DNA from: Leucobacter sp. Ag1
GTDB lineage: Bacteria > Actinomycetota > Actinomycetes > Actinomycetales > Microbacteriaceae
Assembly: GCF_000980875.1 (NCBI RefSeq)
Contig: NZ_LAYO01000104.1
Coordinates: forward strand, 1-64,000
Direction of reading: 5' to 3'
Length of the DNA stretch: 64,000 nt
Positions 53,097 through 62,065 of the stretch are shown one piece after another. Position 1 is the first letter of the stretch; each line of letters opens with the position of its first letter. Below the pieces are notes generated by a model. It made no database searches and was not told the DNA's origin. It was given only the letters and a program-made list of their open reading frames with translations. The position numbers and the translations under genes were made by a program.

Positions 53097-54536
53097 TCAC
53101 CGCTGGTGCAGGGCGCGGGCCGCGTCGGTGATCGCACCCGTCATCGACGGGTAGACCGTGAACGCCGAGGCGACCTGGTCGACCGTGAGCCGGTGCTCGA
53201 CGGCGAGCGCGAGGCCGAAGATGAGCTCGCTCGCGCGGTGGGACACGATGACGCCGCCGATGACGGTGCCGGAGGCCTGCCAGGCGAACAGCTTCACGAA
53301 GCCGTCGGTGAAGCCGATCATCTTCGCGCGCGGGTTCACGCTGAGCGGGATCGTGTGCGAGATGGCCTTGGCCATGTCGCTCGCGTCGGCGAGGCTGTGC
53401 TCGTTCCAGCCGACGGTCGCGATCTCGGGGTAGGTGAAGACGTTCGACGAGACGTTGCGCAGATCGATGGGGCGCACGAAGTCGCCGAGCGCGTGCATGA
53501 TCGCAGTGCGCCCCTGCATCGCCGCGACCGACGCCAGCGGGTAGAAGTCGGTGCAGTCGCCGGCCGCGTAGATCGACGGGATCGAGGTGCGCGCGACCTT
53601 GTTGACGTGGATGTGCCCGCTCTCGGTCAGGCCGACACCGGCCTCCTCGAGGCCGAGCCCCGCGGTGTTGGGGATCGAGCCGACGGCCATGAGGCAGTGC
53701 GACGCTTCGATGGTGCGGCCGTCGGAGAGCTCGACGAGCACGCCGTTCTCGGTGCGGGTGACGGAGTCGGCGCGCGACTTCGACATGACGTTCATGCCGA
53801 GGCGCTTGAATTCGCGCTCGATCACGGCCGCCGCGTCCTTGTCCTCGCCGGGGAGCACCTGCTCGCGGCTCGACACGAGGGTGACCTCGGCGCCGAGGGT
53901 GCGGTAGGCGTTCGCGAACTCGGCACCGGTGACGCCGGAGCCGACGACCACGAGATGCTCGGGGATCGCGGGCAGGTCGTACAGCTGCTTCCAGGTGAGG
54001 ATCCGCTCGCCGTCGGGCTTCGCGCTGTCGAGCTCGCGCGGGCTCGCGCCGACCGAGACGACGATGGTGTCGGCCTCGATGCGGTCGAAGTCGGTGCCCT
54101 CGGCGCCCGCCGTGGTCGCCACGACCACGGCGTTGGGGCCGTCGAGGCGGCCCTCGCCGTGCACGATGCGCACGCCGGCCTGCTCGAGGGTGCGGTGCAT
54201 GTCGTCGGACTGCGCCGCCGCCATGGCGAGCAGGCGCTTGTTGACGGCCTTGAGGTTGACGGCGATCTCGGGGCGCACGGGCTTGCCGTCGCCGCCGGGC
54301 ACGAACGCCTGCACGCCGAGCTTGCCCGAGTCGCGCACGGCCTGCACGCCGCCGGCCGTTCCGATGAGGCTCTTGGAGGGGACCACGTCGGTGAGCACGG
54401 CGGCCCCGCCGACGCCGACTCTCTCGATGAGGGTCACTTCGGCCCCCAGCTGGGCGCCCGCGAGCGCCGCCTCGTATCCGCCGGGACCGCCGCCCAGCAC
54501 CGCGATCCGGTGCTTCCGATCGAACGCATTCGCCAT
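53097..54536 (-). CDS. lpdA: NAD(P)H-quinone dehydrogenase, LpdA type
   Basis: 479-residue flavoprotein of the lipoamide-dehydrogenase fold: IAVLGGGPGGYEAALAGAQL (FAD), VVVGSGVTGAEFANAYRTLG (NAD), YAAGDCTDFYPLASVAAMQG. The redox-active Cys pair of true lipoamide dehydrogenases is missing; the position reads GVGGAAVLTDVVPSKSLIG. This is the pattern of mycobacterial LpdA (Rv3303c), a quinone reductase. Pairing with a cupredoxin suggests an electron-transfer role. The ATG lies seven bases after TAGACT. Confidence 0.9.
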   Translation of the reverse strand: MANAFDRKHRIAVLGGGPGGYEAALAGAQLGAEVTLIERVGVGGAAVLTDVVPSKSLIGTAGGVQAVRDSGKLGVQAFVPGGDGKPVRPEIAVNLKAVNKRLLAMAAAQSDDMHRTLEQAGVRIVHGEGRLDGPNAVVVATTAGAEGTDFDRIEADTIVVSVGASPRELDSAKPDGERILTWKQLYDLPAIPEHLVVVGSGVTGAEFANAYRTLGAEVTLVSSREQVLPGEDKDAAAVIEREFKRLGMNVMSKSRADSVTRTENGVLVELSDGRTIEASHCLMAVGSIPNTAGLGLEEAGVGLTESGHIHVNKVARTSIPSIYAAGDCTDFYPLASVAAMQGRTAIMHALGDFVRPIDLRNVSSNVFTYPEIATVGWNEHSLADASDMAKAISHTIPLSVNPRAKMIGFTDGFVKLFAWQASGTVIGGVIVSHRASELIFGLALAVEHRLTVDQVASAFTVYPSMTGAITDAARALHQR

Positions 54537-54543
54537 GCCTCAC

Positions 54544-54549
54544 AGTCTA
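54544..54549 (-). promoter_or_regulatory. -10 box (TAGACT) of the lpdA-cupredoxin operon
   Basis: TAGACT, seven bases (GTGAGGC), then ATG at 54536 on the minus strand. Confidence 0.5.
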
Positions 54550-54710
54550 TGCGCCCGCGCGCCCCTCCGGCTGTCCGGGATGCCGGGCGACCGGGGCCGT
54601 CATCTTCACCGTCGGGGCATACCTCTCCGCGTAGACTCGGACACCGAATCGCACCGGGGGGACAGCTCGGAGCGTGGCCTGCGCACCGCTGCCCGAAGGA
54701 GACGTCACCG

Positions 54711-57407
54711 ATGACCCCCACGCTTGAGAACCAGCTCGAACGCGATCCGGGCATGCCGGCGAGCAGTTGGCGGTTGCGCAGCGATGCGTGGGAGTTCCTG
54801 CGCTTCGCCGTGAAGCGGATCGCGCTCGAGGGGAACTCGGGCGATGCGCTCGCGAGCGACGGCGAGATCCGCCGCTCCCTGCGAGCGCTCGAGACGATCG
54901 AGCTCTACTGGGCCGGCTTCGGCCAGCGCTACGTGCGCCAGATCGGCGAGCTGCTGGCGCAGGGCGATGCCGCGGGCGCTCTCGATCGCATCGGCCGGGT
55001 GGTCCACCGGCTGCGCCGCACCACCGTCCCGGGTTCGGCGGAGGACTCGTTCGACGACGCGGAGCTCGCGGAGCAGCAGGACGATCAGGATCCCCGCCCG
55101 CGCTTCGAGGTGCTGCTCGTCGACGAGACGACCGCGGGCGACCGCGACGCGCTCTACGCCGAGGCCCAGCGACTGCGCACCAGCGCCGACGCGTTCATCT
55201 ACGACTTCGTGATCGTGCCGTCCGCCGACGACGCCATCGCCGCGCTGCTCACCAACCCCAACATCCTCGCCTGCATCGTGCGCCCCGGGTTCAGCGACCG
55301 CAGCCGCCAGGCGCTGAGCCGCGACCTGCGCGACTCGATCGAGCTGGCGCATCAGCAGCAGCCGGGGGCGGCACCCGCGTCCTCGCGGAGCGCGCTCGCC
55401 TCGGTGCACCGGGTCATGCAGCTCGCCGACACGCTCGCCGCGCTGCGACCGGAGGTCGACCTGTACCTCGTCGCGGGCGCCCACATCGAGGACCTCGCGG
55501 GCGCGCTCACGCACCGGTTCCGCCGCGTGTTCCGCCGGGAGGATCAGCTCGAGCTCCACCTCTCGCTGCTGCGCCGCGTCTCCCACCTCTACGACACCCC
55601 GTTCTTCTCGGCGATCCAGGATCATGCCCGCCGTCCGGTCGGCGTGTTCCACGCGCTCCCGGTCGGCCGCGGCGGCTCGGTCGTCAGTTCGAAGTGGATC
55701 CGCGATCTCGCCGATTTCTACGGCATGAACCTGCTGCTCGCCGAGACCTCGGCCACTTCGGGCGGGCTCGATTCGCTGCTCGCGCCGACGGGCGCGATCA
55801 AGAAGGCGCAGGATCTCGCGGCCCGCGCGTTCGGCGCGCACCGCACCTTCCTCGTGACCAACGGCACCTCGACCGCGAACAAGATCGTGCACCAGGCGCT
55901 CGTCGAGCCCGACGACGTGGTGCTCGTCGACCGCAACTGCCACAAGTCCCACCACCACGCCCTCATGCTCACGGGCGGGCGCACCGCCTACCTCGAGGCG
56001 TACCCGCTCAACGACTTCGCGTTCTACGGCGCTGTTCCGCTCAGCCGGATCAAGCAGCTGCTCCTCGACTACCGGGCCGCGGGCCGGCTCGACGAGGTCC
56101 ACATGATCACGCTGACGAACTGCACCTTCGACGGCATCGTCTACGACCCCGAGCGTGTGATGGCCGAGTGCCTCGCGATCAAGCCCGACCTCGTGTTCCT
56201 CTGGGACGAGGCCTGGTTCGCGTTCGCGGCGTTCCACCCCGTGACCCGGCGCCGCACCGCGATGGCCGCGGCGAAGCGGCTCGAGGGCCGGCTCCGCTCC
56301 GCGGCGCACGCGTCCGCGTACGAGGAGCAGCGCGCGCGCCTCTTCGATCCCGAGACCGGCGCGCCGCGCGACGACGCGGCCTGGCTGTCAGAACGGCTGC
56401 TGCCCGCGCCCGACGCCCGGATCCGCGTGTACGCCACCCAGTCGACCCACAAGACGCTGACCGCGCTGCGACAGGGATCCATGATCCACGTGTACGACCA
56501 GGACTGGGCGCTCGAGGCCGAGTACGCGTTCCACGAGGCGTTCATGACCCACACCTCGACCTCGCCGAACTACCAGATCCTCGCCTCGCTCGACCTCGGC
56601 CGGCGCCAGGTGGAGCTCGAGGGCTTCGAACTGGTGCAGCGCCAGCTCGACCTCGCGACGAGCCTCGCGCAGGCCGTCGCGCGGCACCCGCTGCTGCGCC
56701 GCACCTTCCGGGTGCTGACCGCCCACGACCTCGTCCCCGCCGACTACCGCGAGAGCAGCAGGCCGATGCCGCTGCGCGACGGGCTGGCCGAGATGTGGCG
56801 GGCCTGGGACGACGACGAGTTCGTCGTGGACCCGAGCCGGGTCACCATCGAGATCACGCGCACGGGCGTCGACGGCGACACGTTCAAGCACCAGTACCTC
56901 ATGGACCAGTACGGGATCCAGGTCAACAAGACGAGCCGCAACACCGTGCTGTTCATGACCAACATCGGCACCTCGCGCAGCGCGATCGCGTACCTCATCG
57001 AGGTGCTCGTGAAGCTCGCGCAACGGTTCGAGCGGGATCGCGTCGCCCACGGTCTGCCGCCCGTCGCGTCCGACGCGGAGGAGATGCCGCCGCTGCCCGA
57101 CTTCAGCGCGTTCGCGCCGGCGTATGCGCACGGTTCCGGGCTGCCGGACGGCGACCTGCGTTCCGCGTTCACCGACGGGCAGCGCCGCCAGCTGATCGAG
57201 TACGTCACGCCGGAGGAGCTGCGCGAGCGCGTCGGCCGCGGCGAGGAGCCGGTGTCCGCCGGGTTCGTGACGCCCTACCCGCCCGGGTTCCCCGTCCTCG
57301 TCCCCGGCCAGGTGATCACGGCCGAGGTGCTCGACTTCATGGCCGCGCTCGACACCCGCGAGATCCACGGCTTCGACCCGGCGAAGGGCTACCGCGTCAT
57401 CCGCTAG
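54711..57407 (+). CDS. Orn/Lys/Arg decarboxylase family protein (large form)
   Basis: 898-residue PLP decarboxylase of the fold-type I Orn/Lys/Arg group. The first 300 residues are a helical extension and a receiver-like wing domain (FEVLLVDETTAGDRDAL). The PLP domain has FLVTNGTSTANKIVHQALVE, VLVDRNCHKSHHHALMLTGG, LVFLWDEAWFAFAAFHP and the PLP lysine in YATQSTHKTLTALRQGSM (Lys581). A typical C-terminal domain follows. Which diamine it makes (putrescine, cadaverine or agmatine) cannot be told. The ATG has GAAGGAG upstream. It is followed directly by sulP. Confidence 0.88.
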   Translation: MTPTLENQLERDPGMPASSWRLRSDAWEFLRFAVKRIALEGNSGDALASDGEIRRSLRALETIELYWAGFGQRYVRQIGELLAQGDAAGALDRIGRVVHRLRRTTVPGSAEDSFDDAELAEQQDDQDPRPRFEVLLVDETTAGDRDALYAEAQRLRTSADAFIYDFVIVPSADDAIAALLTNPNILACIVRPGFSDRSRQALSRDLRDSIELAHQQQPGAAPASSRSALASVHRVMQLADTLAALRPEVDLYLVAGAHIEDLAGALTHRFRRVFRREDQLELHLSLLRRVSHLYDTPFFSAIQDHARRPVGVFHALPVGRGGSVVSSKWIRDLADFYGMNLLLAETSATSGGLDSLLAPTGAIKKAQDLAARAFGAHRTFLVTNGTSTANKIVHQALVEPDDVVLVDRNCHKSHHHALMLTGGRTAYLEAYPLNDFAFYGAVPLSRIKQLLLDYRAAGRLDEVHMITLTNCTFDGIVYDPERVMAECLAIKPDLVFLWDEAWFAFAAFHPVTRRRTAMAAAKRLEGRLRSAAHASAYEEQRARLFDPETGAPRDDAAWLSERLLPAPDARIRVYATQSTHKTLTALRQGSMIHVYDQDWALEAEYAFHEAFMTHTSTSPNYQILASLDLGRRQVELEGFELVQRQLDLATSLAQAVARHPLLRRTFRVLTAHDLVPADYRESSRPMPLRDGLAEMWRAWDDDEFVVDPSRVTIEITRTGVDGDTFKHQYLMDQYGIQVNKTSRNTVLFMTNIGTSRSAIAYLIEVLVKLAQRFERDRVAHGLPPVASDAEEMPPLPDFSAFAPAYAHGSGLPDGDLRSAFTDGQRRQLIEYVTPEELRERVGRGEEPVSAGFVTPYPPGFPVLVPGQVITAEVLDFMAALDTREIHGFDPAKGYRVIR

Positions 57408-57410
57408 GCT
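57405..57410 (+). promoter_or_regulatory. -10 box (TAGGCT) of sulP, sharing the decarboxylase stop codon
   Basis: TAGGCT begins with the TAG stop of the decarboxylase gene and is followed by six bases (TCCCCG) and the GTG of sulP. The anion transporter can therefore be transcribed alone. Confidence 0.45.
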
Positions 57411-57416
57411 TCCCCG

Positions 57417-58880
57417 GTGCTCGCTGCCCTGAAGTCCCCACGCCTCCTCACCCGGGAAGTGCTCGCGGGACTCGTCGTCGCGCTGGCGCTGATCCCCGAG
57501 GCGATCTCGTTCTCGATCATCGCGGGCGTGGACCCCAAGGTCGGCCTGTTCTCGTCGTTCATCATGGCGGTCACCATCGCGTTCGTGGGCGGCCGGCCGG
57601 CGATGATCAGCGCGGCCACCGGCGCCGTCGCCCTCGTGATCGCGCCCGTGGCCCGTCAATACGGCTTCGACTACTTCATCGCCACGGTGCTGCTCGCAGG
57701 CGTGTTCCAGATCGTGCTCGGCGCGCTCGGCGTCGCGAAGCTGATGCGGTTCATCCCGCGCAGCGTCATGGTCGGTTTCGTCAACGCGCTCGCGATCCTC
57801 GTCTTCGCCGCCCAGTTCCCGCAGCTCATCGGGGTGCCGTGGATGGTCTACCCGCTCGTCGCGGGCGGCCTCGCGATCCTGATCCTGCTGCCGCGGATCA
57901 CGCGGGTCGTGCCCGCCCCGCTGGTGACCGTCGTCGTCATCACCGTGCTGGTCGTCGTGTTCGCGATCAACGTGCCGACCGTGGGCGATCAGGGCGAGCT
58001 GCCGCGCAGCCTGCCCGAACTGTTCGTGCCGAACGTGCCGCTGACCTGGGAGACGTTCACCACCATCGCACCGTTCGCCCTGGGCATGGCCCTCGTGGGG
58101 CTCATGGAGTCGCTCCTCACCGCGAAGCTCGTCGACGACATCACCGACACGCACTCGAACAAGACCCGCGAGTCCTGGGGGCAGGGCGTCGCCAACATCG
58201 TCTCGGGCCTCTTCGGAGGCATGGGCGGCTGCGCCGTCGTCGGGCAGACGATGATCAACGTGAAGGTGTCGGGAGCCCGCACCCGCATCTCGACGTTCCT
58301 CGCGGGCGCCTTCCTCCTGATCCTGGTCGTCGCGCTCGGCGACGTGGTGGCCGTGATCCCGATGGCCGCGCTCGTCGCCGTCATGATCGTCGTATCTGCG
58401 AGCACCTTCGACTGGCACTCGGTGCGCCCGTCGACACTGAAGCGCATGCCGCTCAGCGAGACCCTGGTGATGGTGGCGACCGTGGTCGTCGTGCTCGCGA
58501 CCCACAACCTCGCGATCGGCGTGGTCGCCGGGGTGTTCGTCGCGTCGGTGCTGTTCGTGCGGCGCGTGGCCCGCGTCGTCTCGGTCGAGCGCGAGCTCAC
58601 CGAGGTCGACGGGCTGCCTCAGGCGCGCTACACCGTGACGGGCGAGCTGTTCTTCGCGTCGAGCAACGACCTCACGACCCAGTTCGCGTACGCCGAGGAT
58701 CCGGCGCGCGTCGTCGTCGACCTCAGCCGCTCGCACGTGTGGGACGCGTCGAGCGTCGCCGCGCTCGACGCCGTGGTCACCAAGTACGGCCACCGCGGCA
58801 CGACCGTCGAGATCGTCGGAATGAATCCGATCTCGAACGACTTCCACGCCCGGCTGAGCGGCGGGCTCGGCGCGAGCTGA
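57417..58880 (+). CDS. SulP-family anion transporter with STAS domain
   Basis: 487-residue transporter of sulfate, bicarbonate or other anions. It has about 10-12 membrane helices: VLAGLVVALALIPEAISFSI, VDPKVGLFSSFIMAV, GAVALVIAPVARQYGF, GMGGCAVVGQTMINVKVSGA. From about residue 395 there is a STAS domain with VDLSRSHVWDASSVAALDAV. The substrate is not determinable; bicarbonate import would fit next to a decarboxylase but is a guess. GTG start. Convergent with the Lrp gene ten bases away. Confidence 0.9.
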   Translation: MLAALKSPRLLTREVLAGLVVALALIPEAISFSIIAGVDPKVGLFSSFIMAVTIAFVGGRPAMISAATGAVALVIAPVARQYGFDYFIATVLLAGVFQIVLGALGVAKLMRFIPRSVMVGFVNALAILVFAAQFPQLIGVPWMVYPLVAGGLAILILLPRITRVVPAPLVTVVVITVLVVVFAINVPTVGDQGELPRSLPELFVPNVPLTWETFTTIAPFALGMALVGLMESLLTAKLVDDITDTHSNKTRESWGQGVANIVSGLFGGMGGCAVVGQTMINVKVSGARTRISTFLAGAFLLILVVALGDVVAVIPMAALVAVMIVVSASTFDWHSVRPSTLKRMPLSETLVMVATVVVVLATHNLAIGVVAGVFVASVLFVRRVARVVSVERELTEVDGLPQARYTVTGELFFASSNDLTTQFAYAEDPARVVVDLSRSHVWDASSVAALDAVVTKYGHRGTTVEIVGMNPISNDFHARLSGGLGAS

Positions 58881-58890
58881 TCCCGGCGCG

Positions 58891-59772
58891 TCACTCGTAG
58901 CTCTCGCGCACCACGTCCAGGTGCATCCACGAGGTCACGGTGCTGACCCCGTCGAGGGCTCGGATCCCGTCGAGGGCGGAGTGCAGGGAGCGGAGCGTGG
59001 GGCCCGAGATGGTCATCACGATGTCGAACTGGCCGACCGCGACCGCGCCGAACTCGACGGCGGGCATCGCCCGCAGCGCGTCGATCAGTTCCGGGTTCTC
59101 GCCGCTCAGCCGGAGGCTCGCGCCCATCTGCATCCGGCGCGCCGGGCCCGGATCATCGAGCTCGCAAGTGACCCGCAGCATGCCGCTCTGCGTGAGCCGT
59201 GCCAGCCGCGCGCGCACCGCACCGACCGAGAGCCCGACCTCGCTTCCGAGCTCGCGATACGGCATCCGCCCGTCTTCGCGCAGTAGAGCGATGATCCGCG
59301 CGTCGGTCCCGTCGGGCGAGGGGAAGACGGTCTCGGTGAGTTCGCTCGCCGTCTCGAACCTGCTCTTGAAGATCCGGACGAACTGGGAGTTCGCGGTCTC
59401 ACGCACTCCGGGCACTGCGCGGATCCGGGCCAGCAGCTCATCGAGATGCGCCCGGCTCTCCGCCCCCACCTCGACGACCACGTCGCAATTGCCCGCGACC
59501 GCGGTGATGAAGGTCGCCTCGCGGAAGCGGTGGAGCGCCTCGAGCACCGGAGCGGTCGCACCGTCGACCCAGATCATCACGTCGCAGAAGGTGTGGATCC
59601 CGAGCAGTGCCGGATGCACGTTCGCCACGATCCGCATCGCCCCGCTGTCCAGCAGCGTGCGCATCCGTTCCTGGACCCGACGCCGCGGGACGTCGAGCCG
59701 ACGCGCGATCTCGCTGACCGGCAGCCGTCCGTTGTCGCGCAGTGCATCGATCAGTGCTCCGTCGAAGTCCAT
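58891..59772 (-). CDS. Double-length Lrp/AsnC-family regulator
   Basis: 293-residue protein made of two full Lrp units. Unit one starts IDALRDNGRLPVSEIARRLD with recognition helix RRRVQERMRTL and an RAM/ligand part. Unit two starts IIALLREDGRMPYRELGSEV with SVGAVRARLARL and AVGQFDIVMTISGP. Double-unit Lrps are common in actinobacteria. The regulator is divergent from the ABC/TIM-barrel operon, 238 bases away, and is the likely controller. Its ligand is probably the imported compound (inference). A TATAAC is a possible -10. Confidence 0.9.
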   Translation of the reverse strand: MDFDGALIDALRDNGRLPVSEIARRLDVPRRRVQERMRTLLDSGAMRIVANVHPALLGIHTFCDVMIWVDGATAPVLEALHRFREATFITAVAGNCDVVVEVGAESRAHLDELLARIRAVPGVRETANSQFVRIFKSRFETASELTETVFPSPDGTDARIIALLREDGRMPYRELGSEVGLSVGAVRARLARLTQSGMLRVTCELDDPGPARRMQMGASLRLSGENPELIDALRAMPAVEFGAVAVGQFDIVMTISGPTLRSLHSALDGIRALDGVSTVTSWMHLDVVRESYE

Positions 59773-59868
59773 GCCGCCACTTTCTCGTCACCGATTCGTT
59801 ATACAGAATCTTGCATCGCCGCGCGATCAGTTTTGCACAAGCGAGCCCGATCTGATCATCATCGAAAC

Positions 59869-59884
59869 ATCGAGAATGCTCGAT
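59869..59884. promoter_or_regulatory. Inverted repeat in the Lrp-ABC intergenic region
   Basis: ATCGAG-AATG-CTCGAT is a perfect 6-bp inverted repeat with a four-base A/T-rich centre, like Lrp-type sites. It lies in an AT-rich stretch between the divergent Lrp gene and ABC operon. A TACTGT at about 59952 could be the operon -10. The rest of the 238-base gap shows no other clear signal. Confidence 0.4.
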
Positions 59885-60010
59885 TCGGTCAAAAATGCTT
59901 GAAATGGGCGCGATCATCCGCATTTCTGCGCTCGCACCGCTCTCCGCTTCCCGCTACTGTCGTCCCTGCGCACCGTCCCAGCGCTGCGCGAGTCACCCGA
60001 AGGAGGGCCC

Positions 60011-60796
60011 GTGGACACACCCGCAGCGCCAGCAGCAACGCCGCTGCTCGATGCGCGCAACCTGCACAAGAGCTACGGAGATCGGTCCGTGCTGCGCGGC
60101 GTCGATCTCTCGATCCGTCCCGGGCAGGTCAAGGCCATGCTCGGTCCGAGCGGTTCGGGCAAGTCCACGACGCTCCGCCTCATCAATCTGCTGGAACGCG
60201 CCGACCAGGGGACCATCGAGATCGATGGCCAGCGGCTGGGCACCGTCGGCGGGCCCGGGTCCGAACGCCCGGCACCCGAGCGGATCCTCGCGAAGCAGCG
60301 GCAGTCCGTCGGCATGGTGTTCCAGCAGTTCAACCTCTTCCCGCACCTGAACGCGACGCGGAACGTGATGAGCGGGCTGACCACGGTGCAGCGCGTGCCG
60401 CACCGCGAGGCCGAGGAGCGCGCCGTGATGATGCTCGAGCGGGTCGGCCTCGGCGCCCACGCCGGCAAGTACCCCTCGGAGCTCTCCGGCGGGCAGCAGC
60501 AGCGCGTCGCCATCGCCCGCGCCCTGGTGATGGAGCCGAAGCTCATGCTCTTCGACGAGCCCACCAGCGCGCTCGACCCGGAACTCGTCGGCGAGGTGCT
60601 CCGCGTGATGGAGGGCCTGGCCCGCGACGGGATGACCATGCTCGTCGTGACCCACGAGACGCGCTTCGCGCGCCGGGTCGCCGACGAGGTCGTCCTGTTC
60701 GACGACGGCGTCATCGTCGAGCAGCAGGAGCCCGAGGGCTTCTTCGAGAATCCGCAGAGCGAGCGCACCAAGGAGTTCCTCCGTCATGTCCACTGA
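60011..60796 (+). CDS. Polar amino-acid-type ABC transporter ATP-binding protein
   Basis: 261-residue ATPase that drives the importer encoded downstream. Walker A is GPSGSGKST (45-53), the Q-loop VFQQFNLFPHL, the signature LSGGQQQR (158-165) and Walker B LMLFDEPTSALDP (178-190). An insertion of about 20 residues (GPGSERPAPERILAKQRQ) precedes the Q-loop. The protein belongs to the GlnQ/HisP-like group. The GTG has GAAGGAGG upstream. It overlaps the TIM-barrel gene by 11 bases. Confidence 0.93.
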   Translation: MDTPAAPAATPLLDARNLHKSYGDRSVLRGVDLSIRPGQVKAMLGPSGSGKSTTLRLINLLERADQGTIEIDGQRLGTVGGPGSERPAPERILAKQRQSVGMVFQQFNLFPHLNATRNVMSGLTTVQRVPHREAEERAVMMLERVGLGAHAGKYPSELSGGQQQRVAIARALVMEPKLMLFDEPTSALDPELVGEVLRVMEGLARDGMTMLVVTHETRFARRVADEVVLFDDGVIVEQQEPEGFFENPQSERTKEFLRHVH

Positions 60797-61985
60797 TCAG
60801 AACCACGCGGCTGTTCCCGTTCCGACCCCGACGATCGCCGACGTGCGCGAGTACGTCACCTGCCGGGCCGACGACCTCGAGGCAGCCGGCCCGGCGATCG
60901 CAGATCGCAGCGTCCGGGGCGCCGAGGTGTTCATGGCCGACCTGGCTCCGCGCACCGAGCCCCTCGCGGCGTCCTCCGAGGATCGCGAGCGTCTGCTCGC
61001 CGCGCTCCGCGCCGCCCGGGTGCGGCGCGTCCACTCCTCCTACTGGGCGGCCCCGACTCCCTTCGTCGCGGACGTGGGCTACGGGGAGCTCGTCGAACGG
61101 TTCGAGGGCAGCGAGAAGGTCCGCGAGTACTTCGGCGACCTCACCGGTGACCACATGTTCGGCCGGTGGCGCGACGAGTACGCGCTCGCCCGCGATCTCG
61201 GCGCGGACGCCTACGTGTTCCACCTGATCGACTACATGCCCGTCGACGGCGCCTGGGCGTTCTCGGTCGACCGACGAGCGGTGCTCGACGCCATGATCGT
61301 GCTCACCCAGCGATTCCTCCGCGTGCTCGAGCAGCACGGCCTCATCGACGCCGCCTCCCCCGTGATCGAGCTGGAGAACGCCGGCTGGGGACTTGAGTTC
61401 GGCGCGCAGACGGCGGACGACTTCGCCCAGGTGTTCGCGGAGGTGCACGATCCGTCGGACCGCCTGCGCCTGGGCTGGGACCTCAACCACCTCCTGCACG
61501 CCACCGGGCTGCGCGGCGGCGCCGGATCCTTCCTGCTCCCCGACGTCGAGCTGACGCCCGCGATGCGGGAGCTGGAGCGGAAGGCCGGAGGCGATATCCG
61601 GGCCCTGTCCGCGGAGTGGATCGCGCTGAACGTGCTCGACGAGCGGCTCGTCGACCGGGTCTCGGCGCTGCACCTCTCCGACTGCCCGGCGAAGGAGGTC
61701 GAGTACTTCCGCAACGGCCTGCTCGCTCCCGAGTACGCCATCGAGGGGACCGTGGAGGAGCGCGCCGACGCGGGACTCCGCATCGTGCTCGACCACTACG
61801 ACAACCACGTCTGCCTGGGCGACGGCGTCCTCGATCCGGCCGAAGTCCGCCGGGTCATCGCCGCCCTCGCCGACCGGCACCCGCTCATGCTCCTGCACGA
61901 GCTGAAGAACGCGCCGGACGTCTGGGCCGAGCTGGATCGCCAGCGCGCCCGGCTCTGGTCGGACGCGCCCGCGAGCGCCGTCTGA
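60786..61985 (+). CDS. Xylose-isomerase-like TIM-barrel protein
   Basis: 399-residue protein resembling sugar-phosphate isomerase/epimerase-type TIM barrels. Putative metal-ligand segments appear in order: RVRRVHSSYWAAP (His), VIELENAGWGLEFG (Glu), LGWDLNHLLHATG (Asp, His), VSALHLSDCPAKE (His, Asp) and MLLHELKNAP (Glu). No substrate can be named; related barrels act on inositol derivatives, sugars or hydroxypyruvate. It overlaps the ATPase gene by 11 bases, so it is part of the import operon. Confidence 0.75.
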   Translation: MSTDQNHAAVPVPTPTIADVREYVTCRADDLEAAGPAIADRSVRGAEVFMADLAPRTEPLAASSEDRERLLAALRAARVRRVHSSYWAAPTPFVADVGYGELVERFEGSEKVREYFGDLTGDHMFGRWRDEYALARDLGADAYVFHLIDYMPVDGAWAFSVDRRAVLDAMIVLTQRFLRVLEQHGLIDAASPVIELENAGWGLEFGAQTADDFAQVFAEVHDPSDRLRLGWDLNHLLHATGLRGGAGSFLLPDVELTPAMRELERKAGGDIRALSAEWIALNVLDERLVDRVSALHLSDCPAKEVEYFRNGLLAPEYAIEGTVEERADAGLRIVLDHYDNHVCLGDGVLDPAEVRRVIAALADRHPLMLLHELKNAPDVWAELDRQRARLWSDAPASAV

Positions 61986-62065
61986 CTCCGGCGCCGCCCA
62001 CCCTCATCAGGCACCACCCGTTTCATCCCGCACCACACACGAACACGGAATCGAAGGAGATCCCC

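Noticed and set aside
53106-57407. A 1433-codon frame reading from antisense lpdA into the decarboxylase
   Set aside because: Decarboxylase similarity begins at 54711 behind a ribosome binding site; the earlier part is an antisense shadow.
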